Assembly (NCBI GenBank): GCA_008360975.2
Contig: CM039183.1
Location: 39,919,850-39,983,849, forward strand
DNA from: Lichenostomus cassidix
Lineage: Eukaryota > Chordata > Aves > Passeriformes > Meliphagidae
Direction of reading: 5' to 3'
Length of the DNA: 64,000 bases
The position numbers were made by a program, and so were the translations under genes. The notes beneath the pieces are model-generated. The model did no database searches and was not told the origin of the DNA. It worked only from the letters and a program-made list of their open reading frames with translations. Within the stretch, counting starts at the first letter, position 1; each line of letters begins with the position of its first letter. Positions 11,336 to 26,413 of the stretch are shown here, piece by piece.

Positions 11336-12944
11336 CATGACATGCTCACATTTTCCCTCACATTATACTCAGTGCATGGATGGGGTAGATCAATTTTAGT
11401 GTCTGTAATGCCTGTAATTCATATGCTTTGCATATCAGAGATGGCTTGCCTATCCAGAGGCACCCAAGCTCAGAGGTCACCATGAATAAGACATTAAACA
11501 ATTGTTAAAGGACCCACTGATGATGTTTATATAGAGATGCCCTAGGTAGGCTTTTGGCCTTAAAGAGGAGAAAGTTTTTTCTAGAATTGATAGGAAGGAT
11601 AATTGTATAGAAAGCCAAATTGTTCAACAGGTTAAAGTTGTAAGAGGCAAACAATGTCTCAAAGTTAGTAAGCTGGAGCTGTAGAGAAGCCAAGGAATAA
11701 AACCATTTTTCCAGACCACCTATATGTGCAGAACCACACCAGAAAGATTATGAAAATGTATCTGATCCGTGATATCCAGCATTTTCACTAGTCACACAAA
11801 CAAATAAACAGATACATTTAAAGATAACTGGGTATAAGATTCTATTCTTCCCACATGTGACTGGAACTTCAGCCTCTTCAGGACCCATTATTGTTGAGGT
11901 TTATTAATTTGCCTCTCTTCTGTCCTGTCTTTAATGTAAAGCATACCTCCACCACCAGTAAGGTGCAGTCTGTGTTCCCTACACACTTTGTAGCCATGTA
12001 CTGGAGTGCCTCACTGGTTATCCTTCCATCAAATTTGTGATAAGCCTAACAGATCACTCAGGGCCACCTTAACTCAGTGCCATCTTATTTCTTCCGTTTT
12101 AAAACCTCTTAACTTCCCTTATGACTCAGATTAAGTTCGTCTCTTGTGTACAGATGTTTCTGGAACCTCCTGGGAAGTTTTTCTAATGCATAATACTTTT
12201 AAATGCATTACCCACTTCAGCACCTGCATTTCTTTGCTGTCAGCCCTTAATAAATATTTTTTATGTGCTCAATAAAAGCAAAATGCTCATCTATGCCATT
12301 TAACATGACATTTTTATAGGCAAGTAAAACTAGTTACTCCAAATAATTCTTTTGATGTGTTAAATTACTTAATCAACTTGTTCTTGGAATCTTCATTACA
12401 TTTATGTAAGATCCATTTCAAATTATGTTCACAAATCTGGAAATACTGAGTTTGGTTGGTTTCTATTTTTTTTTTTTTTGTCTTCTATTAATCTCTATAC
12501 ACTCTAGATTTCCTCCTATATGTTGCCATCCTCATTCAATGCACTTAGTGCAAAACTTGAGAAGCAATAATATGAATTCATGTGCCAATTATGCCTGTAT
12601 TCCAAGAAAAGGATTTTTAATTTACCTTAATTAGAGGTATCATGCTAATCACCTGAAGCTATTTCAATTTTATTTCTATTACAGATTAAGTAATTTCTAT
12701 TTCTATGTCTCATTACCCCTGCAAATTCTTCTTTGGCTTCCATTTTCTTTCAATTACATCAACATCAATAGGAAATTTAAAATACACCATGAACGTTTCT
12801 TCTTCTACCATAACCTTTCCTTACTCCCCCTATTGGTAAAATCACACCATACATTAACAATGCCTGTTTATATGGGCGTTTACACATGAGTTCATGTCCA
12901 TAGACGCACACAGAGTTTATTGTTACTTTCTTAAAACTTTAGAA

Positions 12945-12983
12945 GTTGGTTATGTTTCAGATATGTTGGTTGTGTTTCAGATA
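12945..12983 (+). repeat. 20-bp tandem repeat, two copies
   Basis: GTTGGTTATGTTTCAGATAT at 12945-12964 is followed at once by a near-identical copy with one change (TATG to TGTG) up to 12983. Confidence 0.85.
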
Positions 12984-14108
12984 AAGAATACCTCAGAGCC
13001 TTTCTGACTGAACCAAACAATGTTCATAAAGATGCATTTAAACAAGAGCACTATGTTAGTATTACTATGTCTTCATAAATACACATCAATTAACATACAA
13101 AAACACACAACACAACTTAAAATACAGCTGGCTTGCCTCAGGATATTACACTGAGGAAATTTAAAATGTCTTACTTTGCTGGTTCATGCACATAAAAACA
13201 GTAGAAGGAATAAACCTATCTATTGTTGGGCTAACCCAACCTAAATTTTTACAATTTGTTCTAAATTAGCGGTATTTAAACAGCCTGTAAGCATTCATAT
13301 CAGGAATTTCCTTTGAGAGTTCATACTCAGAGTCTGTGCTTCTTTGCTTTCTGATAAAAAAGCTGAGCAGTTTCCATGTTCCTGGATGAAGCTCTGCTCC
13401 CACTGGAATTGAGAGGAAAGTCACCAGCAACTACAAAGTGCTGGAAAAAATTTCTAGGGGTTTGTGGTTTATACCACCAACAAAGATTACTGCTTCTGCT
13501 TTAGGTATTCATATTGACTGCTTCATCTGTTTTGTAGTCATAAAAAGAGACTCAGAGCTTTAAAATCTTGCAGAGATTGAGAGGTGAATAGGAGCACCAC
13601 AAAAGTATTTTCAGTTTTAAGAATAAAGAAAGACTCATTCCTGACCAGATTTAAACTGGATAATTCTACTCGTTTCCATGTTGGAAATCCACTTTTTCAT
13701 TGCTATGACTCATATCATGGTAGTTACATCTCAGTTGCAAATGCTCCTTCTACTAAAAAATTTGACCGTGCAAATAATTCTTTAGATGGTCACCTCAGCT
13801 CTCCATAAAACAGCATAAGAAAAGTAAGCACCTCAGAAAGGAATCCAGAGCAGCATGCAGAGTAGGAAGATGTTTGCCAACAGAGACAACAAAGAAACAA
13901 AGAAATCATAGAAATGTCTTAACTTCCATTCTTTCCCTACCATAGACAAGGCAGTGGGAAGCTCACTTCACTCAGGATTCCTGGTCTAGAACATGTTCCT
14001 GAAAACATTGTTTTGTCACCTGCATTGATGTAACTATTGGCTGATTACTGCAATTCATGTATGATTTTTCTTTTTACCTCCTGAATGTTTTACTTCATAT
14101 TCACTTCA

Positions 14109-14136
14109 TATATATATATGTGTGTGTGTGTGTGTT
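14109..14136. repeat. Compound (TA)n(TG)n microsatellite
   Basis: About five TA units run directly into about eight TG units, a typical compound dinucleotide repeat. Confidence 0.95.
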
Positions 14137-14789
14137 TATGTTTATATACTTCAAAGAGCTAACACTTTTAGAGAAGGACCTGCACAGTTTTGGGTACTAC
14201 CAAAGAACAAAGAACACATACGAAGATCTGACACTACAAGGGGAATCTCTGCTATATGATCTGACATGTGGCTGCAGTTATGTGCAGGAGTTAGCAGTGT
14301 CATTCATTTCCAGATGAACTAAATAATAACCTGCACTGACATTTCACCACTAAGTAGGTAGGACACGGAATGAAAAGAATATTCTAGATCAAGAAACATT
14401 TATCTCTTTCATATATAATCAAGACCCATTCTGGAATTAAAAGTCTTTCTACCCCAAAACTCCCAACTAGAAGTCTGTTCCAGGTACTCACTCCTAGGCA
14501 GAAAACTAGGAAAGAGATTTTCAGTTTTTTCATTAGTAGTGTTTCTCAGGAATACTTTTTGAAAGTTTCATGGATGGACTAGAGAATTCTACTTAAAATT
14601 CCATATTATTTCATTATTTCAGGCAATTGTCCCTTCTCCATGGTTCTCTATCTCAAGTTCTGTGCAGCAGACATAAATTTGCACAATCAGAAGACAGTTG
14701 CTAATCTGGTTGCTTGCTTTTTTAGCCACATATGCACTTTTAATGTGGGACACTGCTACAAAGGGGTTGTCATAATCACAGCATATTAA

Positions 14790-14985
14790 AGGCCATCTTG
14801 CAGTCAGATTGCTGTCCATTTGACCAGAGAGATTGTGGAGCCTCCCTTCTGGAAGATATCCAAAATCTGACTGGACATGGGTCTGAACAACCTGCTGTAT
14901 GAGGCCCAGCTTGAGTAGGGTTTGGACTGGATGACCTCCAGCAGTCTCTTCCAACCTCACCCTTTTTGTGATTCTCTGATATTAG
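14790..14985 (+). mobile_element. CR1 LINE 3' tail fragment, sense
   Basis: The plus strand contains TGTGGAGCCTCCCTTCTGGA, GGTCTGAACAACCTGCTGTA, GGTTTGGACTGGATGACCTC and TCTTCCAACCTCACCC, and ends with the CR1 tail TGTGATTCTCTGAT. It is a short 5'-truncated copy with no reverse-transcriptase part. Confidence 0.85.
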
Positions 14986-15130
14986 ATTGGTGAAGCAGGG
15001 ATCCAAAGATACTTCATAATGAAATACAACAAAGAGCACAGTGCAGTTATTTGGCTCAATCATTATTATATGAGAAAGAAGGAGCCAAGACTAGTTAAAC
15101 TTGTGTAGATTAAAGCAAAATCCAATTAAA

Positions 15131-15176
15131 TTTATATATTTATATACATATACATGCATAGATATATATATATAAT
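15131..15176. repeat. AT-rich dinucleotide tract
   Basis: Interrupted TA repeat with CA and GCA interruptions, ending in a clean (TA)6 block. Confidence 0.85.
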
Positions 15177-18100
15177 TAGTGTTATTTTTCATACCTTTTT
15201 AATGTAGAAAACACTTTTACTATATTTTTACAATAGCAATTTTGGAAAGTCTGCGAAATACACTTGGAACTCATGTGGCTGGACAAATGATCAGGACTGT
15301 TTTCCAGATCATTTGTTTTAATGATGGGTTTGAAACAACTTAAATGTAATATCAGACATTCTTCAAAAGCCTGCCATAATCTTCAAGACTACTAATATTT
15401 GCATGACATCATTGTCATTACAATCCCATCTCTTCAGTCAGTAACTAAATAAACTGAGGAAAACATGAAAAAGAGTTTTTACTAGCATCCTACTCAGGTG
15501 TATAATTTCAAAATCCACTTCAAAATCTGGACATTAGCTCACAGAAAAATACACTAAAAAACCAAAATTCTTTCATGCAAACCTAGCCACACAAGTGTAG
15601 TCAAGCATTCCTCTTCAAAGAAGTAGTTTTATACCCCTAATTATCCTTGAAACACCAGAGGAATGGATTTTTCTTCCTAAAACTGAAGCTTGTATCAGAA
15701 TTTACCAGCCCCACATTTCTTCTTTTATTATTCCACACTCAAATGACTGCACATATTTACTTAGAGTATACTGTGGGTTTTTTTCCTAAACCCAGATATT
15801 CTCATGCAATTTCCATATTTAAAATAGTCACTTTATCATGAAATAATATATCACAAAAGACAGACAACTATCAGAAGAGTAAATGTCTATGAAGGTACTT
15901 CTCATAATTCTTGTATTCAAAATTTTCAAAACAAAGAGCTAGAGTAAAAGGAAATTCTCACTATGAGTAGTGCTGTTTCTATTGTCATATGGTATTTACA
16001 AAACTTCTCCAAGTGGCATAAAGTTGGTGTTACAAAAAGCTTTGAGACAGAGCAACTTTTTTTGTTATTTTTTAATTAGGTGTTAAGTACTGATCACAGA
16101 GGCCCAAAGCAGCATAATGAAGTCATTTGTGCTGGGCAGATCTAGACCCAACTGAAAGTAACTGCAGGTGGATGTATTTCTTCACTGTACCTACACAGGC
16201 AGTTCAAATTGTTGCCATAGTTTAAAATATTTTGAAAGCAAATGCATCAGATTAGTTGCCAAAAAGAAAGGGGTGTGAAAGCAGACAGATCATTAAAACA
16301 TTTACCAATTACCACAACGACTGGAGGCATCCTAAATTTTCCTGGGGTTTAGTTCACTTCTGGGTCAACAATTTAAATAAAGAAAATAAACAATTATTAG
16401 TTACTAATTTTATATGCTTACACAAAAAATCACTACTAAGATATAGTGAATTTATTTAAATACATTTTCTTAAATACCACCAATGTAATTTTTCAAGAAC
16501 ATTAAATTAATGGAAATGCTAAAAACTCCTCAGTTCTGCCTACTCTACAAGATATAGTATGATCTTTTCATGTAAGTTAAATTTTCTAAAGCCTCTTAAT
16601 ATTTACTAATGACCTTTAGGACATGCATTTTGAAATGTTATTAAAGCAAAAATACAATGATTAAATAAAAATAATTCTGCATGTCTATTAATCTCACCTA
16701 AAATAGTAGAAAACAATGAAATTTATATTTGCAACTTCCGTAAACATACATATGAAACAAAGTTTAACCAGAGATTAAAATTCAACCTTATACATGAACT
16801 GCAGAATTGTACCTTCCTAATCACAGTAATGGAAATGTAATTTCATTAAAAGTCATTGCTCTAGTATTATATTATCATTTTCCCAAAGAATGAAACAGAT
16901 TCCACTTTGTCAAAAATACTTCTGGAAGCAACTACTGAGAGCAATTCTTAAGATGAACTTTGAAGGAAAGGAGAAGCCAAATGTGTTTTCCATATATAAT
17001 GAAGTACAGTTGTTGGCAGTCAAAAACCATAAAACATAATGAGATGTCACCACCAGAAAAAAGCATCTTCCCACTCCTTACTGACATATTACAACTGTCT
17101 GTACATGAAAGAGTCCAGGTGACTCATGAGTAGCAGAGTGAATGTGCCTTTATAGTCTCCACAGGCTGTATTCTGAGTCACGGGCTATTGTCACTTGGAC
17201 TCTAACACACTAAAAAGCTCAGCTGAGTCCTAAATCTGAGTGCTTTTCTGCCTTAAAATGGGAAAGCTCTACTGTCAAAAAGTGTAAGGTGACTTTTTAC
17301 AGTGCAGGCAGCTAAAAGGCATTTGCAAGTCCCTACAGCAGGATCAGCTGCATGGCATGAGTTTTCTACTCATAATCACCACAGTATGTAAAATCATCTT
17401 GAGGAGAACGCCATCATTCATTTCACTTTTGCCATTCAACAGATGATTATGCTACAATTTTTTAAATAGTCCGAATATTTTGAGATTATAATTGTTGACA
17501 TTAGTAATTACAAGAAGTGTGCTGAGAAGTGTGCAAACTTTTAATGGCACAATAGGGCACAGCTGTTGACACATAAATGTAGATGACTCTTGCTAAGTGG
17601 AAATTCTCAAAGAGAATGAAAGACTTGGTACACCACTCAAGATATCACAAGCAAGAAAGAGGGAGAATTTATATGTGTTATACAGGTAAAATATTTTTTA
17701 AAGTATTGTTTTCTTGAACTCAAAAATATATTCCAAGTTAAATAATATACTATAGAAAAGGGGGGAAACCCTAGTCCTGTTGTGATCATATTTAATTTTA
17801 CAAAGACATTTTTAAGATTATTGAAATCTTGTGCAGATTCACCTTTAAATCTTTTAAATCCATATTCTAGGTGTTAATGATACTTAAATATGTCTCTTCA
17901 ATAATTTCCTATTCCTGTGCAAAATATTTGATGAGGGTGTACATATTTTTTTACTTGTAACCTTGTACTTTTACAAAGAGTAGCTCATCACATCTGGAAT
18001 ACTCTTTATTTTTACACCCACAAAAGCAAGCAACAATGGAAGGAAAATGTGAACTGATTTTGCTTTTCACTTTCCATTTTAACTTCATTCAATTAGGAAG

Positions 18101-19395
18101 TTGAATCTTTCTGGTAGCTGAAATAAACTCATCAAAGGTGCAATTTCAAGATTCCTCAGCATTGCAATTTTGTAATGCAACAGTAGACTCTACATGTGGA
18201 ATTATTTCTTTCATAATATGAAGATTATTTATAAACAAATTATTTAATGTTACCTGCTGCCATTTTGGAAACAAGAACTACATCTGAAGTTCCTACAAGC
18301 AATAAACTTTGCTGTTTGTCAGTTCCTCATTAACCTATTATCTTTTGTAGAGCACAAATATATCAATATATCACAATGGAAAGTTGAAATGAAAATATTT
18401 TTGTAAAAATGCAATTTTTTAAAAATCATGCTTTATTTTCTATTATATCATTGGAAAGTATGCAGATTTCTACTTATGTCTTTGACTATAATCCTATAAA
18501 ATATGAAAGGTCCTAAATATGATAAATATTCCCTCTAGCTAGCAAGTCACACAGAGAGCACACTTTTTCAATAATCTAATTTTCAGAGCACTGAATATTT
18601 ACCAATTTCTGTTAGCTTTTAAAAGTTGCAAATATGGAGAAATATTCTGCAGGAAAAAATGCAACACTACATTGCAATTTGGAACAAAACCAATTACTAA
18701 AATAACATATACTCACAAAACACTCCGAACACTAACAGAAGACTAACCAGAGTTAGTTTCCTGGAACTTCTTAGCTCCCAAAAGAAAAACAGCATAGAAA
18801 TTAGATTAATAGGTTTCTTAAAACATGCTTTTCCAAAGTGCATGATTTGTACAGCCAAATGAGAACTTTAAATGTAGCAAGTCAACTAACAAGCTCATTA
18901 AGTGCGCTGTACCTCAAATATACATATAAAAACATTTGCATTAAGTAACTCTGGGGGGTGGTTAGACTGCATACATTAAATTTAACCCAAGTTTTAAAAC
19001 TGTAAGTCTTATAAGGAGAAGTCTGCTATTTACATCATCATAGAAACAAAAATGAAGGACTTGAAGGCATGAAATTTAGGACATGCCTCTACTGTGAAAT
19101 TGACCATGGTGTGGTTATCCTTCAGTCAGAGAAACTAGGCAGAATGTCCATATGGTTTAGCATGGTGCTACACAGTCTTACTTGTGTGAGCTCACAGGCA
19201 CTGCAGCCAAGTTAGTTTGGTGTGATCTTCCAGGGAGTTAGTAAGGCTGACAAGAGTCATTAGCTAATTTAAAGTGCTGGAATAAAACAATTTAACTGCC
19301 TCAGCCCAAAAACTGGAATAAATCCACTGATGAGTTTAAGTTTGACGTGACTAAAACAAGGCTGGATCCTTCATGCACACCTACGTAAATATCAA

Positions 19396-19690
19396 AGAAC
19401 CACAGAATCACAGAATGGGTCAGACTGGAAGGGACCACAGGGGGTCATCTGGTCCAACTTCCCTGCTCATGCAAAGTCATTCTAGAGCACACAGCACAGG
19501 ATTGTATCCAGATGGTTCTTGAATATCTCCAGTGAGGGAGACTCCACAGAGTCTCCAGATAACTTGCTCCAGTGCTTGGTCACCCACACAGTAAAGAAGT
19601 TCTTCCTCATGTCCAGGTGGAATTTTCTGGGCACCAGTTTTGGCTTATTCTCTCCAGGACCTTCACAGCAGATATGCACAAAACTGGCAT
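19396..19690 (-). mobile_element. CR1 LINE, 5'-truncated, antisense
   Basis: The plus strand opens with CACAGAATCACAGAATGGGT and GACTGGAAGGGACCACAGGG, the antisense CR1 tail. On the minus strand the frame near 19520-19620 reads MRKNFFTVWVTKHWSKLSGD, a diverged form of the conserved ORF2 C-terminus. The element then stops. It differs clearly from the copy at 8958 and probably belongs to another subfamily. Confidence 0.87.
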
Positions 19691-22600
19691 TACTTTGGAG
19701 AGGAATGTAGTGAAAGCCTCAAGAGTAATCATATCAGAAACAACAAATAATATGCAGCAGTTGTTTCTTAAAAGCCTGAATCTATGTACTTTTCCAGGAA
19801 GGACAGTGATTACCAAAAGGTCATTTTTATTAAAAGAAAATAATAGACTATAGGCATATATTTTGATACCCCTTTCTGTGATATGGTCTCTAGAAGGAGA
19901 AAATACCAATTGCACAAAGTTATGGATGTCAGCATGTGAAAAAATTAAATAATCTTCTACAACAACACTGAGCAGAGGCTGATGCTAAGTGCATCTTTAC
20001 ACAGTTCACAGAATTCCTCATGCCAAACGGGGAAGAAATGGGTCTTCTGGGATGGAAATGTATCTGTGTTCAGCACTGGAATGCTAGTCCTCTTCACTAC
20101 GTATTTTCAGGTTCTTTTACATTATTAATTATGTGCCAAGTAAACTTGCTTTAACCCTCAGAGTGATACAATATTCCTTCAAGTAGATTTATGATGTTTG
20201 TGTTGAAGATTCATTCCAATCCATTAAACAAGCCTGCACTGATAAGCAGGCCTGAAATCATGACATCTCTACCATGCACATTAGGTAACTTTCTTGAAAA
20301 CATGCTGCCTTGCTTTACTCTGTATTTTCTGTAGGAAAACAGCTTGAAAAAGCAGAAGCAAAAGGATTGTATTAGACTTCCAGATAAAGACAAAAGACAG
20401 ATCTAACAGGGAACCCTAAATTTGTCCTGGAGAAGAAAAGTTGGCATCTTCTTATAAGTGGTCTGATTAGCAGAAGAGAGAGCAATAGAGGGAAAATGGG
20501 AAAAGGTCAATTATGGTCAAAGCTGTGGCTAGCAGCAGAAGCTCCTGGCATCAGCTGTTTCAGGGGAAGCAGAGCTCTGTACTTTTTCTTTCCTTTATAC
20601 TCCCCTGAATGGTTAACACATAATATACATAAGCACAGGGGTTTGATCCAAGTTATTAAGAGCTTCCTGAGCAGCCATGTAGAAGGTTGGAATGCCTGGA
20701 CCAACCAAAATCCCCGTAATCTAAAACCAAACTCTCTCCTAAAAACACCCACATTTTTCTCAGTAACTAAATAAGAATCCAAAAATAAACACACGTGAGC
20801 TCCTAAAGATACAAACAGTAAAGAGAATGTCAGTTTTTCCTGATATTTCTGCCAAATTCAGGGTTTGGATACCCAAAATCCTAGCTGCATGTGTTCCTAC
20901 TTTAAAGCATGGAACTGGGTTCCCAAACCAAATGAACAGATGAAGCTCAATCCATTCACCTAGGAGATGATAGAGAAGCCAACAGTGAAAGAAAAATGAC
21001 CAAAAAATGTCAATACAGGCAACATAAACCAAGACCCAGTAAGAAATGTGGAAGATGAACATGCAGAATATAAAAAAAGCACTACATCAGAAGAATTTTA
21101 CCTCTGCTGGATAGTTAAGAAGAGAGGTAGTACATTCTCTAAGTTTCAAAAAGTAAACAATAGAAAATTAGGAACATGTCCTGTAGAATTGCAGAGTCTA
21201 TAAAAACCTGGGGTCTTGTTTGCTGCCAAGGTTTGCAGGTCACTTTTTAATTTTATCCTTACACATGTAAGTCTGTCAAGTTAATTAGCAGATACAGAGA
21301 TGTGCATAAAAACTTACGAAAATCAATCCCACTCACCCGTGTGAAATACTTACACAGAAGATAATTACAAAAATCTTTCTTCAGACTTTCAAGATGTTAC
21401 CATCTTCTTGAATAGATTCTGAGAAAAACCCTATAGTACATGCACCTTTCCACAAGAAGCTGTGTTAGTTTGTCTATTTGGGCTCCCCATTTATTACGTT
21501 ATATAACATCCTGACTGTGATTCTAGGTACGACTCCAGTAGGCTTTGCTACTATTTGTTATGATTTCATGACAGCCTCGAGACACAACAGTGCTCCAAAT
21601 AAAACAGATGGCTGTTTCCACTAATGTCAGTCAGAGCAAGGTCCATGGTTTCGATCCTGTACTTTCAGCACACAAAACATGACACCAGAATTGCTTATAT
21701 TTTAAAATCATTGTCAAATTAAGTACAATTACAATGACTAGTCTTTAAACAAATTTTTGTATTTAGAAATTGATGCTGTCTCCAAATATCAAGATTTTTC
21801 ACCATACATACTGTATAATGTGCTACTTAGGCCAATCAAACCCCAAGTTCTTGGCCTGAAAAGCAGACTCCACAGCCAAATAAAATAGCACTGGAGATCT
21901 GTTACAAACATTTCACAAAAAATTTTCAAACCCAGAGTTTTCAGTTCTGTGACTATATTTTGTATCATAAAGGACTAAAATTGTTTTTATAATTAATCAA
22001 GCTATTTTCCTTTTTTTCTCTAAATTTTAACCAGTATTAGAAAATGGTTCTGGTATAAATTAATAATATGCTATGTCTTTTAAAAATAAAATACCAATTA
22101 AAACAAGTTCCTTCCCAGAACACTGGGATTTAGAAGCATTTTTCATAAGTCTGGAAAACTGTATCCACTCACAAAAGTATGTGTGACACTACAATTAATA
22201 TTAGTATATCCTTAGGTTCAGTGCTCAAGAAAACACTTTGTATCTTATATGCAAACAATAACATGAGAATCCACTGCTGCATAACACAAATTTTCTCCCA
22301 TACAGCTATCAGAGCAAATTCTATTTGTGTTTAACTAATTCTGGTATTTTTTAAATACCATTATAGTTAATCAAGTTAATATTTATTTAATATTTAATTA
22401 ATTATCATTCATTATTGTTGGTGAAATGAATTATATTTCCAATTTCATTGTCTTGTAAATACAAGGCATATCTCTTTTTTATTCACCTCATATTTACTGA
22501 TGTTTTAAAGTATTTTTTCATTACCCTTTCTTGCTTTAAAAATCTTTCATCTTATAAAAATAAATGTTCATTCTTCCCTTTCCTGCAACTTTAAAGCTTT

Positions 22601-25600
22601 GCACTAAAATTGTGTGTGAATACACCATTTGTTTGTTTGGTTTTTTCTTTCCTTCTGGATTCTGTCCTACTCCTATTTCTTTTTTGTTATGTTTGGTGTG
22701 TTTAATTGTATATAATTATTTTACATAATGTTAGTACTCTGGAGGGACGAATAACTATTACTTCTTTTGAAGATTAACTTTTACTCAAATCACTGTCCAA
22801 AGTGATTTGGACAATCATTTCAAAGAACAAATTTGTGACCTTGGTATTTTTTTCTCTGTAGTTTTGTCTGAGTAAGATTTCTCCTTTAGGTCAAAGACAA
22901 ATCAGAAACAGGGAGAAATCTTATTACCTTTTTACCTAGTAGATGCATTTCCTTCAGGAACAAAACAATTTTCAAACTCAAACAAATAGTTTTTCTCCTT
23001 TTTGTCAAATTCCAGTACAAAGTCAAGAACATGAAACTGTCAAGGTTTGAAAGGCATGCACAGTGCTAACGCATCACCTTCCAAAGCTACCTCTTGAATA
23101 AACATGTGCAGCCAGCAAGATGAATAATATGTTCCACACATAAACACAGGGTAGGATGGTGCAATTAGCCTGAGAATCTAGAATGGCATATGGGAGAACA
23201 TAAAGTGTAACTATTTTGGCATGTAAATATCTAAACACTAATGGTATAAGCTCACACTGGTAAGAACTGTATCCATAAAGCAAATCCTTTGCCTTGGTTC
23301 TCATTTCATTTGAAAAAGTCAGAACTTAAAGGACTTGTAAGACTGATGGATCACTTTGAAACAGCATATCCTTGAGCTGCCATCATTCCTATAAAATTTA
23401 GTGCATAAAGAATATTATATTGCCCTACACAGCCAATAAAGTTTTTTTAAGAGACTCAAACTGGTGTATGTTAAAAATGAGAGGAAAGCTTTCTAGACTT
23501 TTAAAGAAAACAACTCTACTCCATCCTCATCCCTAAAAGCGAGAGTTTCACAGCACTTTGCATGAAGAAATGTAATACCAAAAAAGATTACATAAAAAAG
23601 ACTAAATAAAAAACATTTGTAAAGATCTATCTACATTTTTCATGAAAGGCTATCTTTCACACATTTATGAGTACAGATCTCAGGGACAAGTTCTACTGAA
23701 GATAAAATATAGGTTACTGGGAATTGCAGTTGAAGTACCCAGCAAACCCTTGCCCTAATGACAGACGAGGTTTGTTTATTATGTATGTGGACGAAGAAGT
23801 GACCTGGGTAACTGTGTTGCTTCAGTTGAGCAGATGAACTGAAATGGTTTACCTATAGGAATGGCCAGCAAGTGTTTCAATAAAGAATCTGAGAATCTTC
23901 TTTCTCTGCTTTTGGTGAGGCTACTACCATGGCTAAATGATGCTTCTTTTCTAGCATGAAATTTCCTATGTGTAATCCCTACAGTTTCTTTCCTAGTCAT
24001 CTTTATTTCTCCACAGTATTTTCCAACTTTTGTCTTCCTTTTCTTTTCCCCCACTACAGCGCTTCCTTGTCAGTTGGGATATTTCTCTTGTTCTCCTTCC
24101 CTTGCCTCAGAGGCCCAGTCTCACACATTAACTTTTTTCCTTTATTCTCTCCATTACTTATTAACATATCAATGTCATCTGACTCTTCCTCCTTCCAATG
24201 TAAACATTCCTTAGCTTCTGTGTCCTTAAAAGGCCTGCTGTTGTCCACATTCATTTCTCCAGTTACAGATCATCTCTCATTTACTAAATAACAAAGCATG
24301 CACTGTTTGCAGTCAGGTTTGGTGGGGTGTTTTTGCAGTCCTCTTCTCTAACATACCATTTGCCCTTGAATTTCACTGAAACAAGTCCTGACATCCTTTT
24401 CAATTATCTGTTCTTAGCTATAACTGGCAATAAATGTGCCATCCATACTTGCTTCCATCTATCAAGCTGCCTTCAATAGGGGCTGATAATGCTTTTCTCT
24501 GGATTTTAGATCTCTCTTGTTTCCATGTTTCTTCTCTGTCCTGATATCTTTCATCATTCCCTTCTTATATAAGAAGAGCATTCTCAGATCCCAGTCAGTT
24601 CCCAACATTTCACAGAAGTCTGTCCTTACTTTTCCCCCCACTTACATATTAACTTTAGATCATGTCAAGCCACTATTTCTCTAAGCATGACTCACAGTTA
24701 AACCTCTCTTCCAGACCAATCTTCATACCAGTCTAATGATTCACCATTATTTCAACTCCAACAAGATTAGAACGAAGATCTTTATTTCTCATTCACTGCA
24801 ATTTTTGTTCAAACCTTCTTCATCATTGTATTCAGTAACTTGTCACTGGGACAGGTAAATTGAAGATTATCTGCAACTTCAATGTCCTTCCACACCATCA
24901 CTTCTAGGCTATGTGCTAGTCCTACCATTTTTTTCTGTTTCAGATCTCAAGGATATGGTCTTCACATTCATTTAAACAGCTAAAATATTTATCTAGGTCT
25001 AGGACTCATTGGAACCATGTTCTTTTACCTCAGCTGGTTAACTGCTTTTATCCTTCCTTTCTTTCACTACTGTCATCCCTTGATTCAAAAAAAACTGTGA
25101 CTATTCCACCACCTTCCCTTATTTTTTTTCACCGCATCAAACCTAAACTAATAATTTTCACTACCAAATTTCCAAAGTTCGTTTCTGCATCAAGCTTTGA
25201 GCATCTTGCTTACAGGAACACAATTCATCTGCATCAGACATAAATGCAACAAATAATTCCTTAACTTGCCCTTCCATTTAAAAGAACCAAACAGTTGTGA
25301 AATGCTGTGAATTGTTAATTAGTACTACATCAATGTATTTTTACTTGCATGGATAGAAATTTGAAATTCAAAACTAAATTTACAGGCACCATAGGAAAAT
25401 AAAAAACATTATGCTTGAGTGACAAAGCAAATTACTGCTGAGAAGTTTATAAACATACTTGTAATAATTGTTGAGGTTTCCTGTCAGGGTAGTGAAATGT
25501 AAGAGAATACAAGTTATATACTGTTAGTCCTCCGAAGTATTAAATCTTGAAGGTTGTTAAGAGAAAATGTCTATGTTTCATGAAGTTTTTTCCCAGAATG

Positions 25601-26375
25601 ATCAAAGCATCCATACAGACTTACAGACAGATAAATTCTTACATGTTTACTCTGAGCAATATAAAGAAGACTCATGGGCAAGTGGAGAAAAACAACCATG
25701 ATTCAAAAATTCAAAGAGACAGGTATTATTCTTGAATATCACAATTCTTAAAATTTTAAATATTTACTATTTTCAAAACATTTCATATATAGTACAACCT
25801 CTCAGTTAAAAAGAAAAAGGACCATATTACATCAGCAATCATACTACTACTCGCATGTCTTCGAAAAATAGCCAAAAATGAACATTCAATAAAAATTGTT
25901 AATGCCAAACACAGATTAAGTTTCTTTGGAAAATGGCAGATTTAGCTTTGGGCATGCTGAATGCAGGGCTGATGTGAATTCCAGTACGCACAACTGCCCA
26001 CACATTGACCACAGAATTACTACATACCACAAGGCAATCTATAACAAGTGAGGGTAAGCAATCTCTGAATGCTCTGACAAGCAGACACACAATGAACGCT
26101 CACGAAGTCATTTAAAAACAAAAATATTCTCACCTTGTTGCAAACTCTCTGGCTCATCTGTTGCACATTTAGAAAATTCCCTAGTGCTTGTCCGAAAGAA
26201 ACACATCCTTAATAAATGTCTAGAATTCAGTCAAAATAGGTAATTCTGTCCACTTTATTTTCCCTGTGGCTTCCTGTGTTTTCTTTCCCTTGCTATGCCT
26301 TTCTTACCTACATTTAACTCACTGTAATCTTTCCTTCCCACTTCCATCCTGCTTCACTTCTGACTCGGCACCCAT

Positions 26376-26413
26376 GCAGTTTCCAAAGCAGTTTCCACGC
26401 AGTTTCCTTGCAG
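26376..26413 (+). repeat. Short tandem repeat, GCAGTTTCC x3
   Basis: Three copies of GCAGTTTCC with 2-3 base variable linkers, period 11-12. Confidence 0.8.
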
